From Ketobacter sp963922875 (GTDB lineage: Bacteria > Pseudomonadota > Gammaproteobacteria > Pseudomonadales > Ketobacteraceae): DNA of 64,000 nt. A model generated the notes under the pieces. The model had not been told where the DNA came from. It made no database searches and saw only the letters and a list, made by a program, of their open reading frames with translations. Position 1 is the first letter of the stretch, and each line of letters starts with the position of its first letter. This document shows positions 33,785 to 42,932 of this stretch, in pieces. Position numbers and translations under genes: made by a program. The stretch lies in contig CAWUJH010000007.1 in assembly GCA_963922875.1 (NCBI GenBank), forward strand, positions 124,001 to 188,000. Direction: 5' to 3'.

Positions 33785-34237
33785 TTATCCTTCGCTAGAT
33801 GAATGGTTAAAGGTCGCGACAGGAGCACTTTTCAAGCCCCAAATTGTCAATGCTAACGCGACAATAGATGACGCCACTACACCACTCAACAATAATTTTA
33901 CCAACAGTTCTGCGCTAGGCTGCCCACTGAAACCGTTAGCCGCAACTGGCGTCATCTGTCCAGCTCCCACAATAGCGCCAAATAAGCAGGCCGCCCAATT
34001 GAGCCAAGCGGAACTTAACCAGCAGTAATACGTTACCTGACGTTGCCAGTTCGATAACGCCAGTTTCCACCACAAAATACCAACCACCATCAAAAGGCTA
34101 CCACTCATCACACCTATAGTATGAGCAGATACCCCTAAACGTGGGATAGACAGCACCGGAATAAATAAGACTCCCGTAACAGCGCAAAAAATCAAGATCA
34201 AGCCTTGCCTAATTAAAACAGTGTTCACATCCATCAT
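33785..34237 (-). CDS. Hydroxylaminobenzene-mutase-like membrane protein
   Basis: This 150-residue protein has four predicted membrane helices. IPRLGVSAHTIGVMSGSLLMVVG and WLNWAACLFGAIVGAGQMTP resemble the HabA/HabB group, which rearranges hydroxylaminobenzene to 2-aminophenol and is often annotated loosely as hydrogenase or isomerase. The conserved His of GVSAH is present. Assignment is from remembered family features, so the exact reaction is uncertain. It is paired with PhzF and lies downstream of a small secreted peptide gene. Confidence 0.55.
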   Translation of the reverse strand: MMDVNTVLIRQGLILIFCAVTGVLFIPVLSIPRLGVSAHTIGVMSGSLLMVVGILWWKLALSNWQRQVTYYCWLSSAWLNWAACLFGAIVGAGQMTPVAANGFSGQPSAELLVKLLLSGVVASSIVALALTIWGLKSAPVATFNHSSSEG

Positions 34238-34260
34238 TAACTCCTTTCACAATCGCTCGA

Positions 34261-34440
34261 CTATGGTAAGTCCCACCACCAACTGTTGTCATAACATTCA
34301 CTGCGCTGCCATTGGGCCTGGGTATCACACTCTTGTTCAACACTAGAGCGGCTCGCAAGCGATCCATATACCAGAGGGGTAGACAGCAGTACAGATAGTG
34401 CCAATAGTTTTGCTCTCTTAGTAATCGATATCTTTCTCAT
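34261..34440 (-). CDS. Small exported peptide, unknown
   Basis: This 59-residue protein starts at ATG 34440 with GGGA upstream. Its N-terminus is a signal peptide (basic KRAK, then LLALSVLLSTPLVYGSLA). The mature remainder of about 30 residues has two Cys residues (EQECDTQAQWQRSECYDN) and ends in WWWDLP. The two Cys could form a disulfide. The function is unknown. It heads the HAB-mutase/PhzF run and is divergent from the MocR regulator. Confidence 0.5.
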   Translation of the reverse strand: MRKISITKRAKLLALSVLLSTPLVYGSLASRSSVEQECDTQAQWQRSECYDNSWWWDLP

Positions 34441-34498
34441 GTTTCCCACTCGAATCCGGTGCCAATCTTGACGCCAGTATCTAATCTGTGGCGAAATA

Positions 34499-34536
34499 GG
34501 TACAGATACAGTTTTTTGTTATTTAACCAGTACAGT
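34499..34536. promoter_or_regulatory. Direct repeats in the MocR divergent promoter
   Basis: GGTACAGATACAGT (34499-34512) and ACCAGTACAGT (34526-34536) share TACAGT, 24 bp apart, which is about two helical turns on one face. MocR regulators commonly bind direct repeats of this type. The site lies 27 bp upstream of the MocR start and faces the small exported-peptide gene. Confidence 0.5.
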
Positions 34537-34562
34537 TTGAACTATTATTTCGGGGGTAATCA

Positions 34563-36014
34563 GTGACCACTCTTTACCGTAATCTGTCGCAGGAGTTGGC
34601 CGACAGCATTGACAAAGGCGTTTATGGAGCCGGAGAGCGAATGCCCGGATTACGCAAATTCAGCCAACAGCGTAAAGTCAGTATGGCCACAGCGGTGGCC
34701 GCCTATCGGGCGCTTGAGGATGCTGGCTATCTGGAAGCCCGCGACCGTTCAGGCTATTACGTCACGCAACGACGCAAGCTGAACTTAAAGCTCCCGCGAC
34801 AATCGTCACCTAAGAATCAGCCTGTGCCGGTCAAACGCCAAGATATCATTATGCAAATGATCAATGCGGCTAACCAACCCAATATTATTCCCTTGGGTGC
34901 CGCTATTCCGCATAACGATTTTTTACCTCTGACCGACATCGAAAAAGCGGTGACCAGTGTGGTGCGTCAACAGCGAGCCACCGTAAATCAGTACTCGCTA
35001 CCGCCTGGCGAAAGCGGGCTGGTACAGCAGATCGCAAAACGCTTGATGCTGACCGGCTGCGCAGTGAACCCTGCAGAGATCACCATTACCAACGGGGCCC
35101 AGGAGGCCTTGTGGTTAGCGCTAAAATCCATAACCTCCCCCGGCGACATCATTGCGCTGGAATCGCCCTGTTATTACGGACTGTTGTTGGTTTTAGAATC
35201 CCTCGGCTTAAAAGCGCTGGAAATTCCTACCCACCCACAGTCCGGACTTTGTCTTGAGTCGTTAAAGCACACACTTACACAGTGGCCCGTAAAAGCCTGC
35301 GTGGTGGTGACGAGCTACAGCAACCCTTTAGGTTGTGCAATGAGCGACGAACAGAAAAAAAACCTGGTGACATTGCTGGCAGACTTTAACGTCCCCTTGG
35401 TTGAGGATGATATTTACGCCGAATTACCCCATCGCGGGGAGCGCCCGTTACCGGCTAAAGTTTGGGATAAAAAGGGCAATAACTTTTTGTGTTCCTCCCT
35501 ATCGAAAACCTTATCGCCCGGCTTGCGGGTAGGTTGGGTGGTTGGACCAAAAAAACTGCGCAACTTAGCCACCCAGAAATTCGTATTGAATACCGGTAAC
35601 GCTACCCTGGCTCAACTCACTGCAGCAAGACTGTTGGAATCTGGCTCCTTTGATCGTCACTTAAAACAAATGCGAATCAAAATTGCCAGCGCGGTCGCGA
35701 CTATGATGGAACAGATTGAAGATCATTGGCCCGCAGGCACCCGTGTCACCTGTCCCCAAGGCGGCTTTGTGCTTTGGGTGGCCCTTGCACCCCACTACAA
35801 CACCAAAGCGCTAGCGCAGCAGGCCCTAGCGGCAGGCGTCAGCATTGCGCCGGGCTATTTATTTTCTTCTGCGGAAAAATACGCGAATTGCCTGCGGTTG
35901 AACTGTGCAATTCCGGAGCAAAGCATGAAGACCGCTGTAAAACGTTTAGGGAAGTTGTTAACGGCACAATACGCTATGCCAGCGACTGAATCAGCGCCAT
36001 GGTCACCGCATTAA
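34563..36014 (+). CDS. MocR-type regulator (GntR DNA-binding and aminotransferase domains)
   Basis: This 483-residue protein begins with a GntR winged helix (GERMPGLRKFSQQRKVSMATAVAAYRALEDAGYLEARDRSGYYV, read in parts). Then comes a fold-type I aminotransferase domain from about residue 110. The PLP-binding Lys is in CSSLSKTLSPGLRVGWV, and the Asn/Tyr pocket is in TSYSNPLGCAMS. It starts with GTG 34563 behind a GGGGG box. Its 3' end overlaps the convergent dehydrogenase by 41 bp. The likely targets are the divergent small operon ending in PhzF. Confidence 0.9.
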   Translation: MTTLYRNLSQELADSIDKGVYGAGERMPGLRKFSQQRKVSMATAVAAYRALEDAGYLEARDRSGYYVTQRRKLNLKLPRQSSPKNQPVPVKRQDIIMQMINAANQPNIIPLGAAIPHNDFLPLTDIEKAVTSVVRQQRATVNQYSLPPGESGLVQQIAKRLMLTGCAVNPAEITITNGAQEALWLALKSITSPGDIIALESPCYYGLLLVLESLGLKALEIPTHPQSGLCLESLKHTLTQWPVKACVVVTSYSNPLGCAMSDEQKKNLVTLLADFNVPLVEDDIYAELPHRGERPLPAKVWDKKGNNFLCSSLSKTLSPGLRVGWVVGPKKLRNLATQKFVLNTGNATLAQLTAARLLESGSFDRHLKQMRIKIASAVATMMEQIEDHWPAGTRVTCPQGGFVLWVALAPHYNTKALAQQALAAGVSIAPGYLFSSAEKYANCLRLNCAIPEQSMKTAVKRLGKLLTAQYAMPATESAPWSPH

Positions 36015-36990
36015 GGTTGGTTGCACCTGTAGCAAAATCGCTGATATTTGATAGCGTAGTATTGGCGATAGCGTCCAGCGCCTCGCGCGTGAAAAAAGCC
36101 TGATGCCCGGTAATCACGACATTAGGAAAGGTTAGCAGACGCTGAAATACATCGTCGTCGATCACCGTATTGGACAAATCGGAGAAAAACAAATCGCCTT
36201 CTTGCTCGTAGACATCCAAGCCCAAGGCACCCAATTGATGGGATTTTAAAGCATTAACTACAGCGGCTGTATCAATCAAACCACCGCGACTGGTATTAAT
36301 CAACATGGCACCCGGCTTCATCCGCTGCAAGGATTGTTCATTGATCAAGTAATGAGATTGAGGGGTCAAAGGACAATGCAATGACAGGATATCAGATTGT
36401 GCCAACAGTTCCTCCAGGGTCACGTAAGAGATACCTCGGGAAATCAAATCACTGTTCTGACTCAATGGATCATAAGCACTCACTTTGCAGCCAAACCCCA
36501 ACATGATTTGGGCAAAGACACAACCGATACGTCCCGTACCGATCACCCCAACCTGCTTACCATATAGGTCAAAACCTTCCAGCCCACTTAAGCGAAAGTT
36601 ATTCTCTCTTACCCGAGCATAAGCCCGATGGAACTTACGATTAAGGGTTAAAATCAAGCCCACCGAGTGTTCTGCCACCGCATGGGGAGAATACGCTGGT
36701 ACTCGCACAACAGTGATACCTAAACGAGAGGCTGCGGTGATGTCCACTTGATTAAAGCCCGCGCAACGTAAAGCAATCAAGCGAGTACCGCCAGCAGCCA
36801 AAATACTGAGGGTGGCATCATCCAGGGTATCATTCACGAAAGTGCAAATGGCTGGGTAGCCTTGCGCTAAGGGTGCTGTTGTGGGTGATAAGGTGACGTC
36901 AGAAAACTGCAGCTCATGCCCAAATGTCTTGTTAGCCGCAGTGAAATCACGTCGGTCATAACTGTGGGTGCTGTAAAAGAAAACTCGCAT
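35974..36990 (-). CDS. D-2-hydroxyacid dehydrogenase (D-lactate dehydrogenase type)
   Basis: This 338-residue cytoplasmic enzyme reduces 2-oxoacids, probably pyruvate to D-lactate. NAD-binding is shown by GKQVGVIGTGRIGCVFAQIML near residue 145. The catalytic Arg is in INTSRGGLIDT, the Glu in LDVYEQEGDL and the His in ITGHQAFFT. The opening FFYSTHSYDRRDF is typical of LdhA. The C-terminal 13 codons lie opposite the MocR gene end. Confidence 0.9.
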   Translation of the reverse strand: MRVFFYSTHSYDRRDFTAANKTFGHELQFSDVTLSPTTAPLAQGYPAICTFVNDTLDDATLSILAAGGTRLIALRCAGFNQVDITAASRLGITVVRVPAYSPHAVAEHSVGLILTLNRKFHRAYARVRENNFRLSGLEGFDLYGKQVGVIGTGRIGCVFAQIMLGFGCKVSAYDPLSQNSDLISRGISYVTLEELLAQSDILSLHCPLTPQSHYLINEQSLQRMKPGAMLINTSRGGLIDTAAVVNALKSHQLGALGLDVYEQEGDLFFSDLSNTVIDDDVFQRLLTFPNVVITGHQAFFTREALDAIANTTLSNISDFATGATNLNAVTMALIQSLA

Positions 36991-37054
36991 AGGTCGGTCC
37001 TTTATCGAGGTGCAGATGTATTGGTTTTAGGTTACGCACCTCTTATTGAAACAA

Positions 37055-37082
37055 AAAAAGCCCCGCATACGCGAGGCTTTTT
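37055..37082 (-). terminator. Bidirectional terminator after the DUF4344 lipoprotein gene
   Basis: A-run, GCC-CCGC, loop ATAC, GCGA-GGC, T-run. On the minus strand it follows the lipoprotein stop by 45 bp. Its sequence is almost the same as the terminator at 38227. Confidence 0.85.
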
Positions 37083-37127
37083 AGGACGCATCAATCAGAA
37101 GGTGGCCCGCCCACTAATAAGACCCTC

Positions 37128-37916
37128 TTAACCTTTCAAATATCGACCAATTAGATTTTCCACACTTTTGGCTTTTACCTGATATTCAGCGGCACAATCA
37201 CGGGATGAGGACACCAAACTTTCAATAATGTTGCTGATGTCAAACTCATCGGCAACTTCGGGCACTGCACCCCAGGCCCAACAGACTAAATTAGCCATGC
37301 GTTGAGGCCCGACACTATGAATATCTGCCCAGTTAATAGCCCCACTACTATTCAAAAAATCACCTGCTAAAATAACCGCGCGCGCCCCATCTAAGCGCTC
37401 AGCTTGAGACTCAGAACCTATATCAATCATCAAGACCGTGCTAATCGCGTCTGCCGCGTCTTCTTCGCTGCCCAGAATAGATAGTTCATACTGATCGACA
37501 AAGGCGTGTCCCAACTCATGAAACAGCACAAACAGAAAAACATCTAATGAATCCTCGGAGGTATAAACCCCGCTCCCAAGCAGAGACGCCAACAAATCGT
37601 GACACATGTAGAGGGCGGATTCCTTGGGACTATAGAAGGCGTTCACCTGACCACAATCCAGGAATGAGATAACGACATCTCGATCAGGAAGACTGACATT
37701 CTCATTGAGTACCACTTCAAGTGTACCCGCTAATTCTGCTAGTGAATCGACATCCTCTGCTGCTAATAAATCTGATTCATAAACATCAACAATAAAATCT
37801 TTGTTATCCAATGAATTAGTTGTCGCAGGAGGGTTACCACCCCCGCCACCGCCTCCACCACAAGACGCTAACAATACGGCTAAAGCACCCAATATAACAA
37901 AATTTAACTTCTTCAT
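37128..37916 (-). CDS. DUF4344-like metallopeptidase lipoprotein
   Basis: This 262-residue protein has a lipoprotein signal peptide (LGALAVLLAS-C) followed directly by eight Gly residues as a linker. The catalytic domain has the zinc motif LFHELGHAFVDQ near residue 138 and LGSEEDAADAISTVLMI, which supplies the third-ligand acid and is typical of DUF4344. It is predicted to be anchored to the outer membrane, facing the periplasm or the surface. ATG 37916 is chosen over the frame start three codons earlier. Confidence 0.75.
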   Translation of the reverse strand: MKKLNFVILGALAVLLASCGGGGGGGGNPPATTNSLDNKDFIVDVYESDLLAAEDVDSLAELAGTLEVVLNENVSLPDRDVVISFLDCGQVNAFYSPKESALYMCHDLLASLLGSGVYTSEDSLDVFLFVLFHELGHAFVDQYELSILGSEEDAADAISTVLMIDIGSESQAERLDGARAVILAGDFLNSSGAINWADIHSVGPQRMANLVCWAWGAVPEVADEFDISNIIESLVSSSRDCAAEYQVKAKSVENLIGRYLKG

Positions 37917-38226
37917 GAAAAACACTTCCCTGCTGTATTTAATTTAAACAAACTTAGGGTGACATCAACTTCCACTTAAGAGAGTCGCTGGATAGGCATC
38001 CCGAAATTTGTAGCCCCAACCAAAAAGACAACTTTGCCCTTCAACCGTGTTTTTCATGGAAGATAACAAGCCATCATTTGAACGAAAAAAAACCAAAAAA
38101 AGTAATCTCACGGATAGCTAAAGCCTACCCGCTAAATCATTATATCCAAGAGGAATATTGAGTCAATCCATACACTAATGAATGACTTTTTTAATACTTT
38201 TCGCTTCAACCCGTCGCTTTTGAAAC

Positions 38227-38258
38227 AAAAAAAGCCCCGCTTTCGCGAGGCTTTTTTT
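38227..38258 (-). terminator. Terminator of fusA2
   Basis: A seven-A run (38227-38233), stem GCCCCGC / GCGAGGC around TTTC, and a seven-T run (38252-38258). It lies 27 bp past the fusA2 stop. In the rest of 37926-38284, which includes the promoter side of the lipoprotein gene, I see nothing else. Confidence 0.9.
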
Positions 38259-38284
38259 ACACCTAAAGTACGCCAATAATCAGC

Positions 38285-40369
38285 TTACTTAGCGGCTTTT
38301 TTTGCTTTCGCAGCAGCAATAACTTCTTCTGCAACGTTGTTGGGGCATGGTGAGTAATGTGAGAACTCCATGGAGAACTGACCACGACCAGAGGTCATAG
38401 TACGCAGTTGACCGATGTAGCCAAACATTTCCGCCAATGGAACGTCTGCTTTAATCCGAACGCCCATCGTTCCTGCCTGCTGATCTTTGATCATGCCGCG
38501 ACGTCGGTTAAGGTCACCGATAACATCACCCACATTGTCTTCCGGGCTGAACACATCCACTTTCATCACGGGCTCAAGTAACTGTGGGCCCGCCTTTGGC
38601 ATGGATTGGCGATAAGCGCCTTTTGCCGCCAATTCAAACGCAATAGCCGATGAGTCAACGGCGTGGTAACTACCGTCATACAACTCAACATCTACATCCA
38701 GCATGGGGAAACCTGCCAAGGGGCCTGTTTCCATCATCAGTTTGAAACCTTTCTCAATGGCTGGGAAGAATTCTTTAGGAACGTTACCGCCCACAACCGT
38801 AGAGTTAAAGGTCAAGCCAGTGTTGGGTTCACCGGGTTTAATGCGGTAATCGATTCGACCAAACTGACCAGAACCACCAGACTGCTTCTTGTGGGTATAG
38901 GTATCTTCAACGGCCTTAGTAATGGTTTCACGGTACGCAACCTGCGGTTTACCCACAATGAGCTCAACGCCGTAAGTACGCTTCAGAATGTCCACTTTAA
39001 CATCCAGGTGAAGTTCACCCATACCTTTCAAAATGGTTTCGCCTGTTTCCTGGTCCGTTTCAACCTGGAATGAAGGATCTTCTGCCACCATTTTACCAAT
39101 AGCCACACCCATTTTTTCCGAACCACCTTTATCTTTCGGTGCTACAGCGATAGAGATAACGGGATCAGGGAACACCATGGCTTCCAAAGTACAAGGGTGC
39201 TTAGGATCACATAAGGTATGACCCGTCTGTACGTTCTTCATACCTACGATGGCGATGATATCACCGGCTTGAGCGCGATCGATTTCATTACGATCATTAG
39301 CATGCATTTCCACCATGCGGCCGACCCGTTCGGATTTACCAGTGAAGGAATTCATAATGGTGTCGCCTTTCGCAAGCACACCAGAGTAAATACGCACGAA
39401 GGTTAAAGCACCGAAGCGGTCATCCATGATTTTGAACGCCAATGCTCGTAACGGTTCACTGGCATCAACTTTGGCTACTTCGCCAGTTTCATTACCTTCT
39501 TCGTCGGTTAATGGCTGAGGCACTACCTCTGTCGGGCTTGGTAGATAGTCCACAACACCGTCCAGAACTAGCTGAATGCCTTTGTTCTTGAACGCTGAAC
39601 CACAAAAGGTAGGGAAGAAATCCAGGTTGATAGTACCTTTACGGATGCAACGCTTAATATCTTCGATTGAAGGTTCTTGCCCTTCTAAATAGGCTTCCAT
39701 TAAGGCGTCATCTTGCTCAACGGCCGTTTCGATCAGCTTTTCGCGATACTCGGCCACAAGATCCAGCATGTCTTCTGGAACCTCTTTCACTTCATAGTTT
39801 TCAGGAAGACCTGAATCGTCCCAGATGAATGCTTTTTGGTTCAATACGTCCACCACACCAACGAAGGTGTCTTCGAAGCCGATAGGCAGGGTCATAACCA
39901 GAGGATGAGCACCCAATACATCCTGAACCTGCTTAACTACCCGCAGGAAGTCTGCCCCCATACGGTCGAGCTTGTTCACGAAGATAATACGGGCCACTTC
40001 AGAGTCGTTCGCATAGCGCCAGTTAGTTTCTGATTGTGGCTCTACACCACCAGACCCACAGAAAACACCTACGCCACCGTCCAATACTTTCAGTGACCGG
40101 TACACTTCAATGGTGAAGTCAACGTGTCCTGGTGTATCGATGATGTTGAAGCGATGATCTTTCCAGAAACAGGTAGTGGCTGCTGACTGGATAGTAATAC
40201 CCCGTTCCTGCTCCTGCGCCATAAAGTCGGTTGTCGCTGCACCATCGTGCACCTCACCGGTTTTATGAATCTTACCGGTCAGCTTCAAAATACGCTCGGT
40301 TGTGGTGGTTTTACCAGCATCAACGTGAGCGAAGATACCTATGTTTCTGTACTGTGCTAAATCAGTCAT
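38285..40369 (-). CDS. fusA2: Elongation factor G, second copy type (EF-G 2)
   Basis: This translational GTPase moves tRNA and mRNA through the ribosome or recycles ribosomes. The 694 residues show AHVDAGKTTTTERILKLTG (P-loop), DFMAQEQERGITIQSAA (switch I), DTPGHVDF (switch II) and NKLDR (G4), then domains II-V ending in MEFSHYSPCPNNV. The motif set (HVDAG instead of HIDAG, KLTGKIHK) matches the stand-alone EF-G2 of Vibrio/Shewanella relatives rather than the str-operon copy. No rpsL, rpsG or tuf is adjacent, which fits. It is monocistronic with its own terminator. Confidence 0.92.
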   Translation of the reverse strand: MTDLAQYRNIGIFAHVDAGKTTTTERILKLTGKIHKTGEVHDGAATTDFMAQEQERGITIQSAATTCFWKDHRFNIIDTPGHVDFTIEVYRSLKVLDGGVGVFCGSGGVEPQSETNWRYANDSEVARIIFVNKLDRMGADFLRVVKQVQDVLGAHPLVMTLPIGFEDTFVGVVDVLNQKAFIWDDSGLPENYEVKEVPEDMLDLVAEYREKLIETAVEQDDALMEAYLEGQEPSIEDIKRCIRKGTINLDFFPTFCGSAFKNKGIQLVLDGVVDYLPSPTEVVPQPLTDEEGNETGEVAKVDASEPLRALAFKIMDDRFGALTFVRIYSGVLAKGDTIMNSFTGKSERVGRMVEMHANDRNEIDRAQAGDIIAIVGMKNVQTGHTLCDPKHPCTLEAMVFPDPVISIAVAPKDKGGSEKMGVAIGKMVAEDPSFQVETDQETGETILKGMGELHLDVKVDILKRTYGVELIVGKPQVAYRETITKAVEDTYTHKKQSGGSGQFGRIDYRIKPGEPNTGLTFNSTVVGGNVPKEFFPAIEKGFKLMMETGPLAGFPMLDVDVELYDGSYHAVDSSAIAFELAAKGAYRQSMPKAGPQLLEPVMKVDVFSPEDNVGDVIGDLNRRRGMIKDQQAGTMGVRIKADVPLAEMFGYIGQLRTMTSGRGQFSMEFSHYSPCPNNVAEEVIAAAKAKKAAK

Positions 40370-40977
40370 CTCTCTTCTCTAGTGTTTCTTATGTAAAGGT
40401 GGACAGGAAAATGAGGGCAATATACCGGAGATTGGGGGTGTATTCGAATGAAAATTGATGAAAATTGACGTTTTCTTAGAGAATATTTGTAATCTATCCC
40501 AATATCAGCCTGAAATACGCTCTCTAAATCAGCAGCATCGGCTTTGTTCGGTATTTTTCTCCTACATTATTTAGTTTTTTGACAATAAAGTTTACATGCT
40601 TAGAAAAAGCTAATTACTGTAGCAGAGGGGGTACAACCAAGACAATAGTCAAGATATTTAACTACATTTCTAGCAAGATTCCTACTTCCAATACCCGTCA
40701 AACGAGATTGAGTTACAGCACAAATAATACCGAGCTAGATGCAAAGACATAAGCATTGGTTACTATGATCATAACCCAGGCAATTGAAAATTGTACGCTT
40801 AACCCAAACGTAACCACACTTTAATTTGAGATAACTTTTTCGATATTGTATTCCGCTGACATCTTCCGCTTTGAGCGCTGGAAAATCATATTGTTTGAGT
40901 AGAATCATGCCCGCCAAAATATTATTCTGAGCAACATTGGTCGAGCCAACAATTTAAACTGAAAGATGTTAAACCCT
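40370..40977. other. 608-bp intergenic stretch between cheB and fusA2
   Basis: The right end of fusA2 needs its promoter here. The stretch contains a tandem ATGAAAATTG pair near 40448-40466. The remaining open stretches, including one of 60 codons ending at 40735 on the minus strand, resemble nothing I know, and the region is AT-rich and probably non-coding. Confidence 0.5.
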
Positions 40978-42048
40978 TTATGGTCTCGCTGAAAAACCCA
41001 AAATCTCATTGGGTACTTGCTCAAGTGATAGTACTGAATCCACCGCGCCAATATTAAATGCCTCTTTTGGCATTCCATAGACAACACAACTTTTTTCATC
41101 TTGACCAATCGTTCTGGCACCTGCATTTTTCATTTCAAGCAAGCCCCGAGCACCATCATCACCCATCCCGGTAAGGATAAAGCCCAAAGCATTTTTACCC
41201 GCCTCTTTTGCCACCGAGCGAAATAAGACATCCACCGAAGGGCGGTGCCTATTTACCAATGGCCCATCAAATACTTCAACAATATACTGTGCTCCGCTTC
41301 TCTTTAAACGCATATGCTTACCGCCTGGAGCGATAAAGGCAAAGCCTGGAAGTACTCTGTCGCCGTTACAGGCTTCACGCACTGTTAGTTCACAGTTCTG
41401 ATCCAATCGTTTGGCGAATGACGCCGTAAATTTTTCGGGCATATGCTGAACAATAACGATACCCAGTACGCTACGTGGTAATTCTGTGAGGATATATTCC
41501 AATGCTTGAGTACCACCGGTGGAAGTACCTATAGCAATGATTCGTTCCGTTGTTTTTGATAAGGTTGCGGGGCTAGGGCTTGGAATGCTGGGTCGCGCCG
41601 AAGCAGGCATAGCGGGTCTTTTTTTAGGAAGATTCACATTACGCATATTAGCGCTAAATGCAGTCTTAACGGCCTTAATTAGATTATTACCCGAATCCTG
41701 TAAAAAACTTTTTAGACCAATGGTCGGTTTAGTCACTATTGACACCGCGCCAGCGGCGAGAGCATCCATGGTGATATCCGCGCCTTTCTCTGTTAGCGTG
41801 GAGCAAATCACCACCGGCGTTGGACGTTCGCTCATAATCTTCTTTAAAAACGTTATGCCGTCCATTCGCGGCATCTCAATATCCAAAACAATCACATCCG
41901 GCCATACCGACTTCATTCGGTTTATGGCGAAAAGCGGATCAGGAATCGCAGCAATAACTTCAAGGTCACTATCCGATTTAAATACTTCCTGTAATACCTG
42001 GCGAACTACCGCAGAATCATCTACGATCATCACTTTAATTTTGTCCAT
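40978..42048 (-). CDS. cheB: Chemotaxis methylesterase CheB
   Basis: This is the response-regulator-controlled esterase/deamidase for chemoreceptors. Its 356 residues hold a receiver domain (VDDSAVVR with Asp10 and Asp11, and the phospho-acceptor Asp in VIVLDIEMPRMDG near 56), a linker of about 50 residues with a Pro/Ser-rich stretch, and an esterase domain. The catalytic triad is Ser in AIGTSTGGTQAL, His in VQHMPEKFT and Asp in LTGMGDDGARG. It is last in the che operon, 35 bp after cheR. CheD is absent. Confidence 0.95.
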   Translation of the reverse strand: MDKIKVMIVDDSAVVRQVLQEVFKSDSDLEVIAAIPDPLFAINRMKSVWPDVIVLDIEMPRMDGITFLKKIMSERPTPVVICSTLTEKGADITMDALAAGAVSIVTKPTIGLKSFLQDSGNNLIKAVKTAFSANMRNVNLPKKRPAMPASARPSIPSPSPATLSKTTERIIAIGTSTGGTQALEYILTELPRSVLGIVIVQHMPEKFTASFAKRLDQNCELTVREACNGDRVLPGFAFIAPGGKHMRLKRSGAQYIVEVFDGPLVNRHRPSVDVLFRSVAKEAGKNALGFILTGMGDDGARGLLEMKNAGARTIGQDEKSCVVYGMPKEAFNIGAVDSVLSLEQVPNEILGFSARP

Positions 42049-42083
42049 ACACTAAAACCTGCGCATTAATACTGAAATCGATA

Positions 42084-42884
42084 TCAATTTTCTTCCAGCT
42101 GATATATAGATGGCTTAAATAGCTTGAAGCCATGCTCCATACCCTGTAAAGACTCACTCAAGCTGGTAATCAAATAACCTTCCGGCTTTAAACTGGATTT
42201 TAAATTTTGAAGCACCCGCAACTTGGTTGGCTGATCAAAATAAATCAAAACGTTTCTCAAAAAGATGACATCATATTTTTTGTGGCCACAACTTTTAAGC
42301 AAATTATGCTCTCTAAACATTACTCTTTTTTTTAGTTCGTCTTTTACACAAAACGAACCAGCATGCTTTCCAGTCCCCTTCAAACAGTATTTTAGTAGGT
42401 ATCCCTCAGGAATCCCATCTACTCTTTTAAAACCATACACTCCGCTCACTGCTTTCTTAAGCACAGCATTTGATATGTCGGTTCCTAATATACTCCACGA
42501 ATGGTTCGGCCCATATTGTGACAAGGTCATTGCAATAGAATAAACTTCTTCACCTGAGGAGCACGCAGCACTCCACACATCAAATGGCTTTTTTCGGGGA
42601 TACTCCAAAATCAGTTTTGCAAGAAATTCAAAATGCTTATTTTCTCGAAAAAAAAAGGTCTCATTCGTCGTAAGTAAATCGATGGCCTGTTGTGCTTCAA
42701 TAGAATTTTCTTTCAAAATTTTATAATAATCTTCAAAACTCTCAGCGCCATAGTGGCGCAGTCTTTTTGAGAGCCGTCCAACAATCAGTATCTTTTTATT
42801 ATCTTGCAGTGTTATACCTGCTCTATCGTAAATAAAGTTTTTATATAAACTGAACTCCTTGTCAGATAATTCAAAATTAACCAT
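42084..42884 (-). CDS. cheR: Chemotaxis methyltransferase CheR
   Basis: This enzyme methylates receptor Glu residues using S-adenosylmethionine. Its 266 residues have the N-terminal helical domain (FELSDKEFSLYKNFIYDRAGI) and the SAM domain, with WSAACSSGEEVYSIAMTL as the glycine-type motif I, ILGTDISNAVLKKA and FLRNVLIYFD. There is no C-terminal VTPP-binding tetratricopeptide. A TTG 18 bp upstream is possible, but ATG 42884 is the family-like start. Confidence 0.93.
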   Translation of the reverse strand: MVNFELSDKEFSLYKNFIYDRAGITLQDNKKILIVGRLSKRLRHYGAESFEDYYKILKENSIEAQQAIDLLTTNETFFFRENKHFEFLAKLILEYPRKKPFDVWSAACSSGEEVYSIAMTLSQYGPNHSWSILGTDISNAVLKKAVSGVYGFKRVDGIPEGYLLKYCLKGTGKHAGSFCVKDELKKRVMFREHNLLKSCGHKKYDVIFLRNVLIYFDQPTKLRVLQNLKSSLKPEGYLITSLSESLQGMEHGFKLFKPSIYQLEEN

Positions 42885-42932
42885 AAAAATACTTAACAGC
42901 AATCACAAATAAACTTCCAAGTTATACTGTGA

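Noticed and set aside
37055..38258. The two near-identical hairpins as a mobile repeat
   Set aside because: Both are terminator-shaped (A-run, GC stem, T-run) and lie directly after genes; similarity of this short kind is common among terminators.
38663..39073. 136-codon plus-strand frame opposite fusA2
   Set aside because: It is a shadow of the highly conserved EF-G coding sequence; there is no ribosome binding site and no family match.
40735..40917. 60-codon minus-strand frame downstream of cheB
   Set aside because: It has no ribosome binding site, no family match and an unusual composition; probably non-coding.
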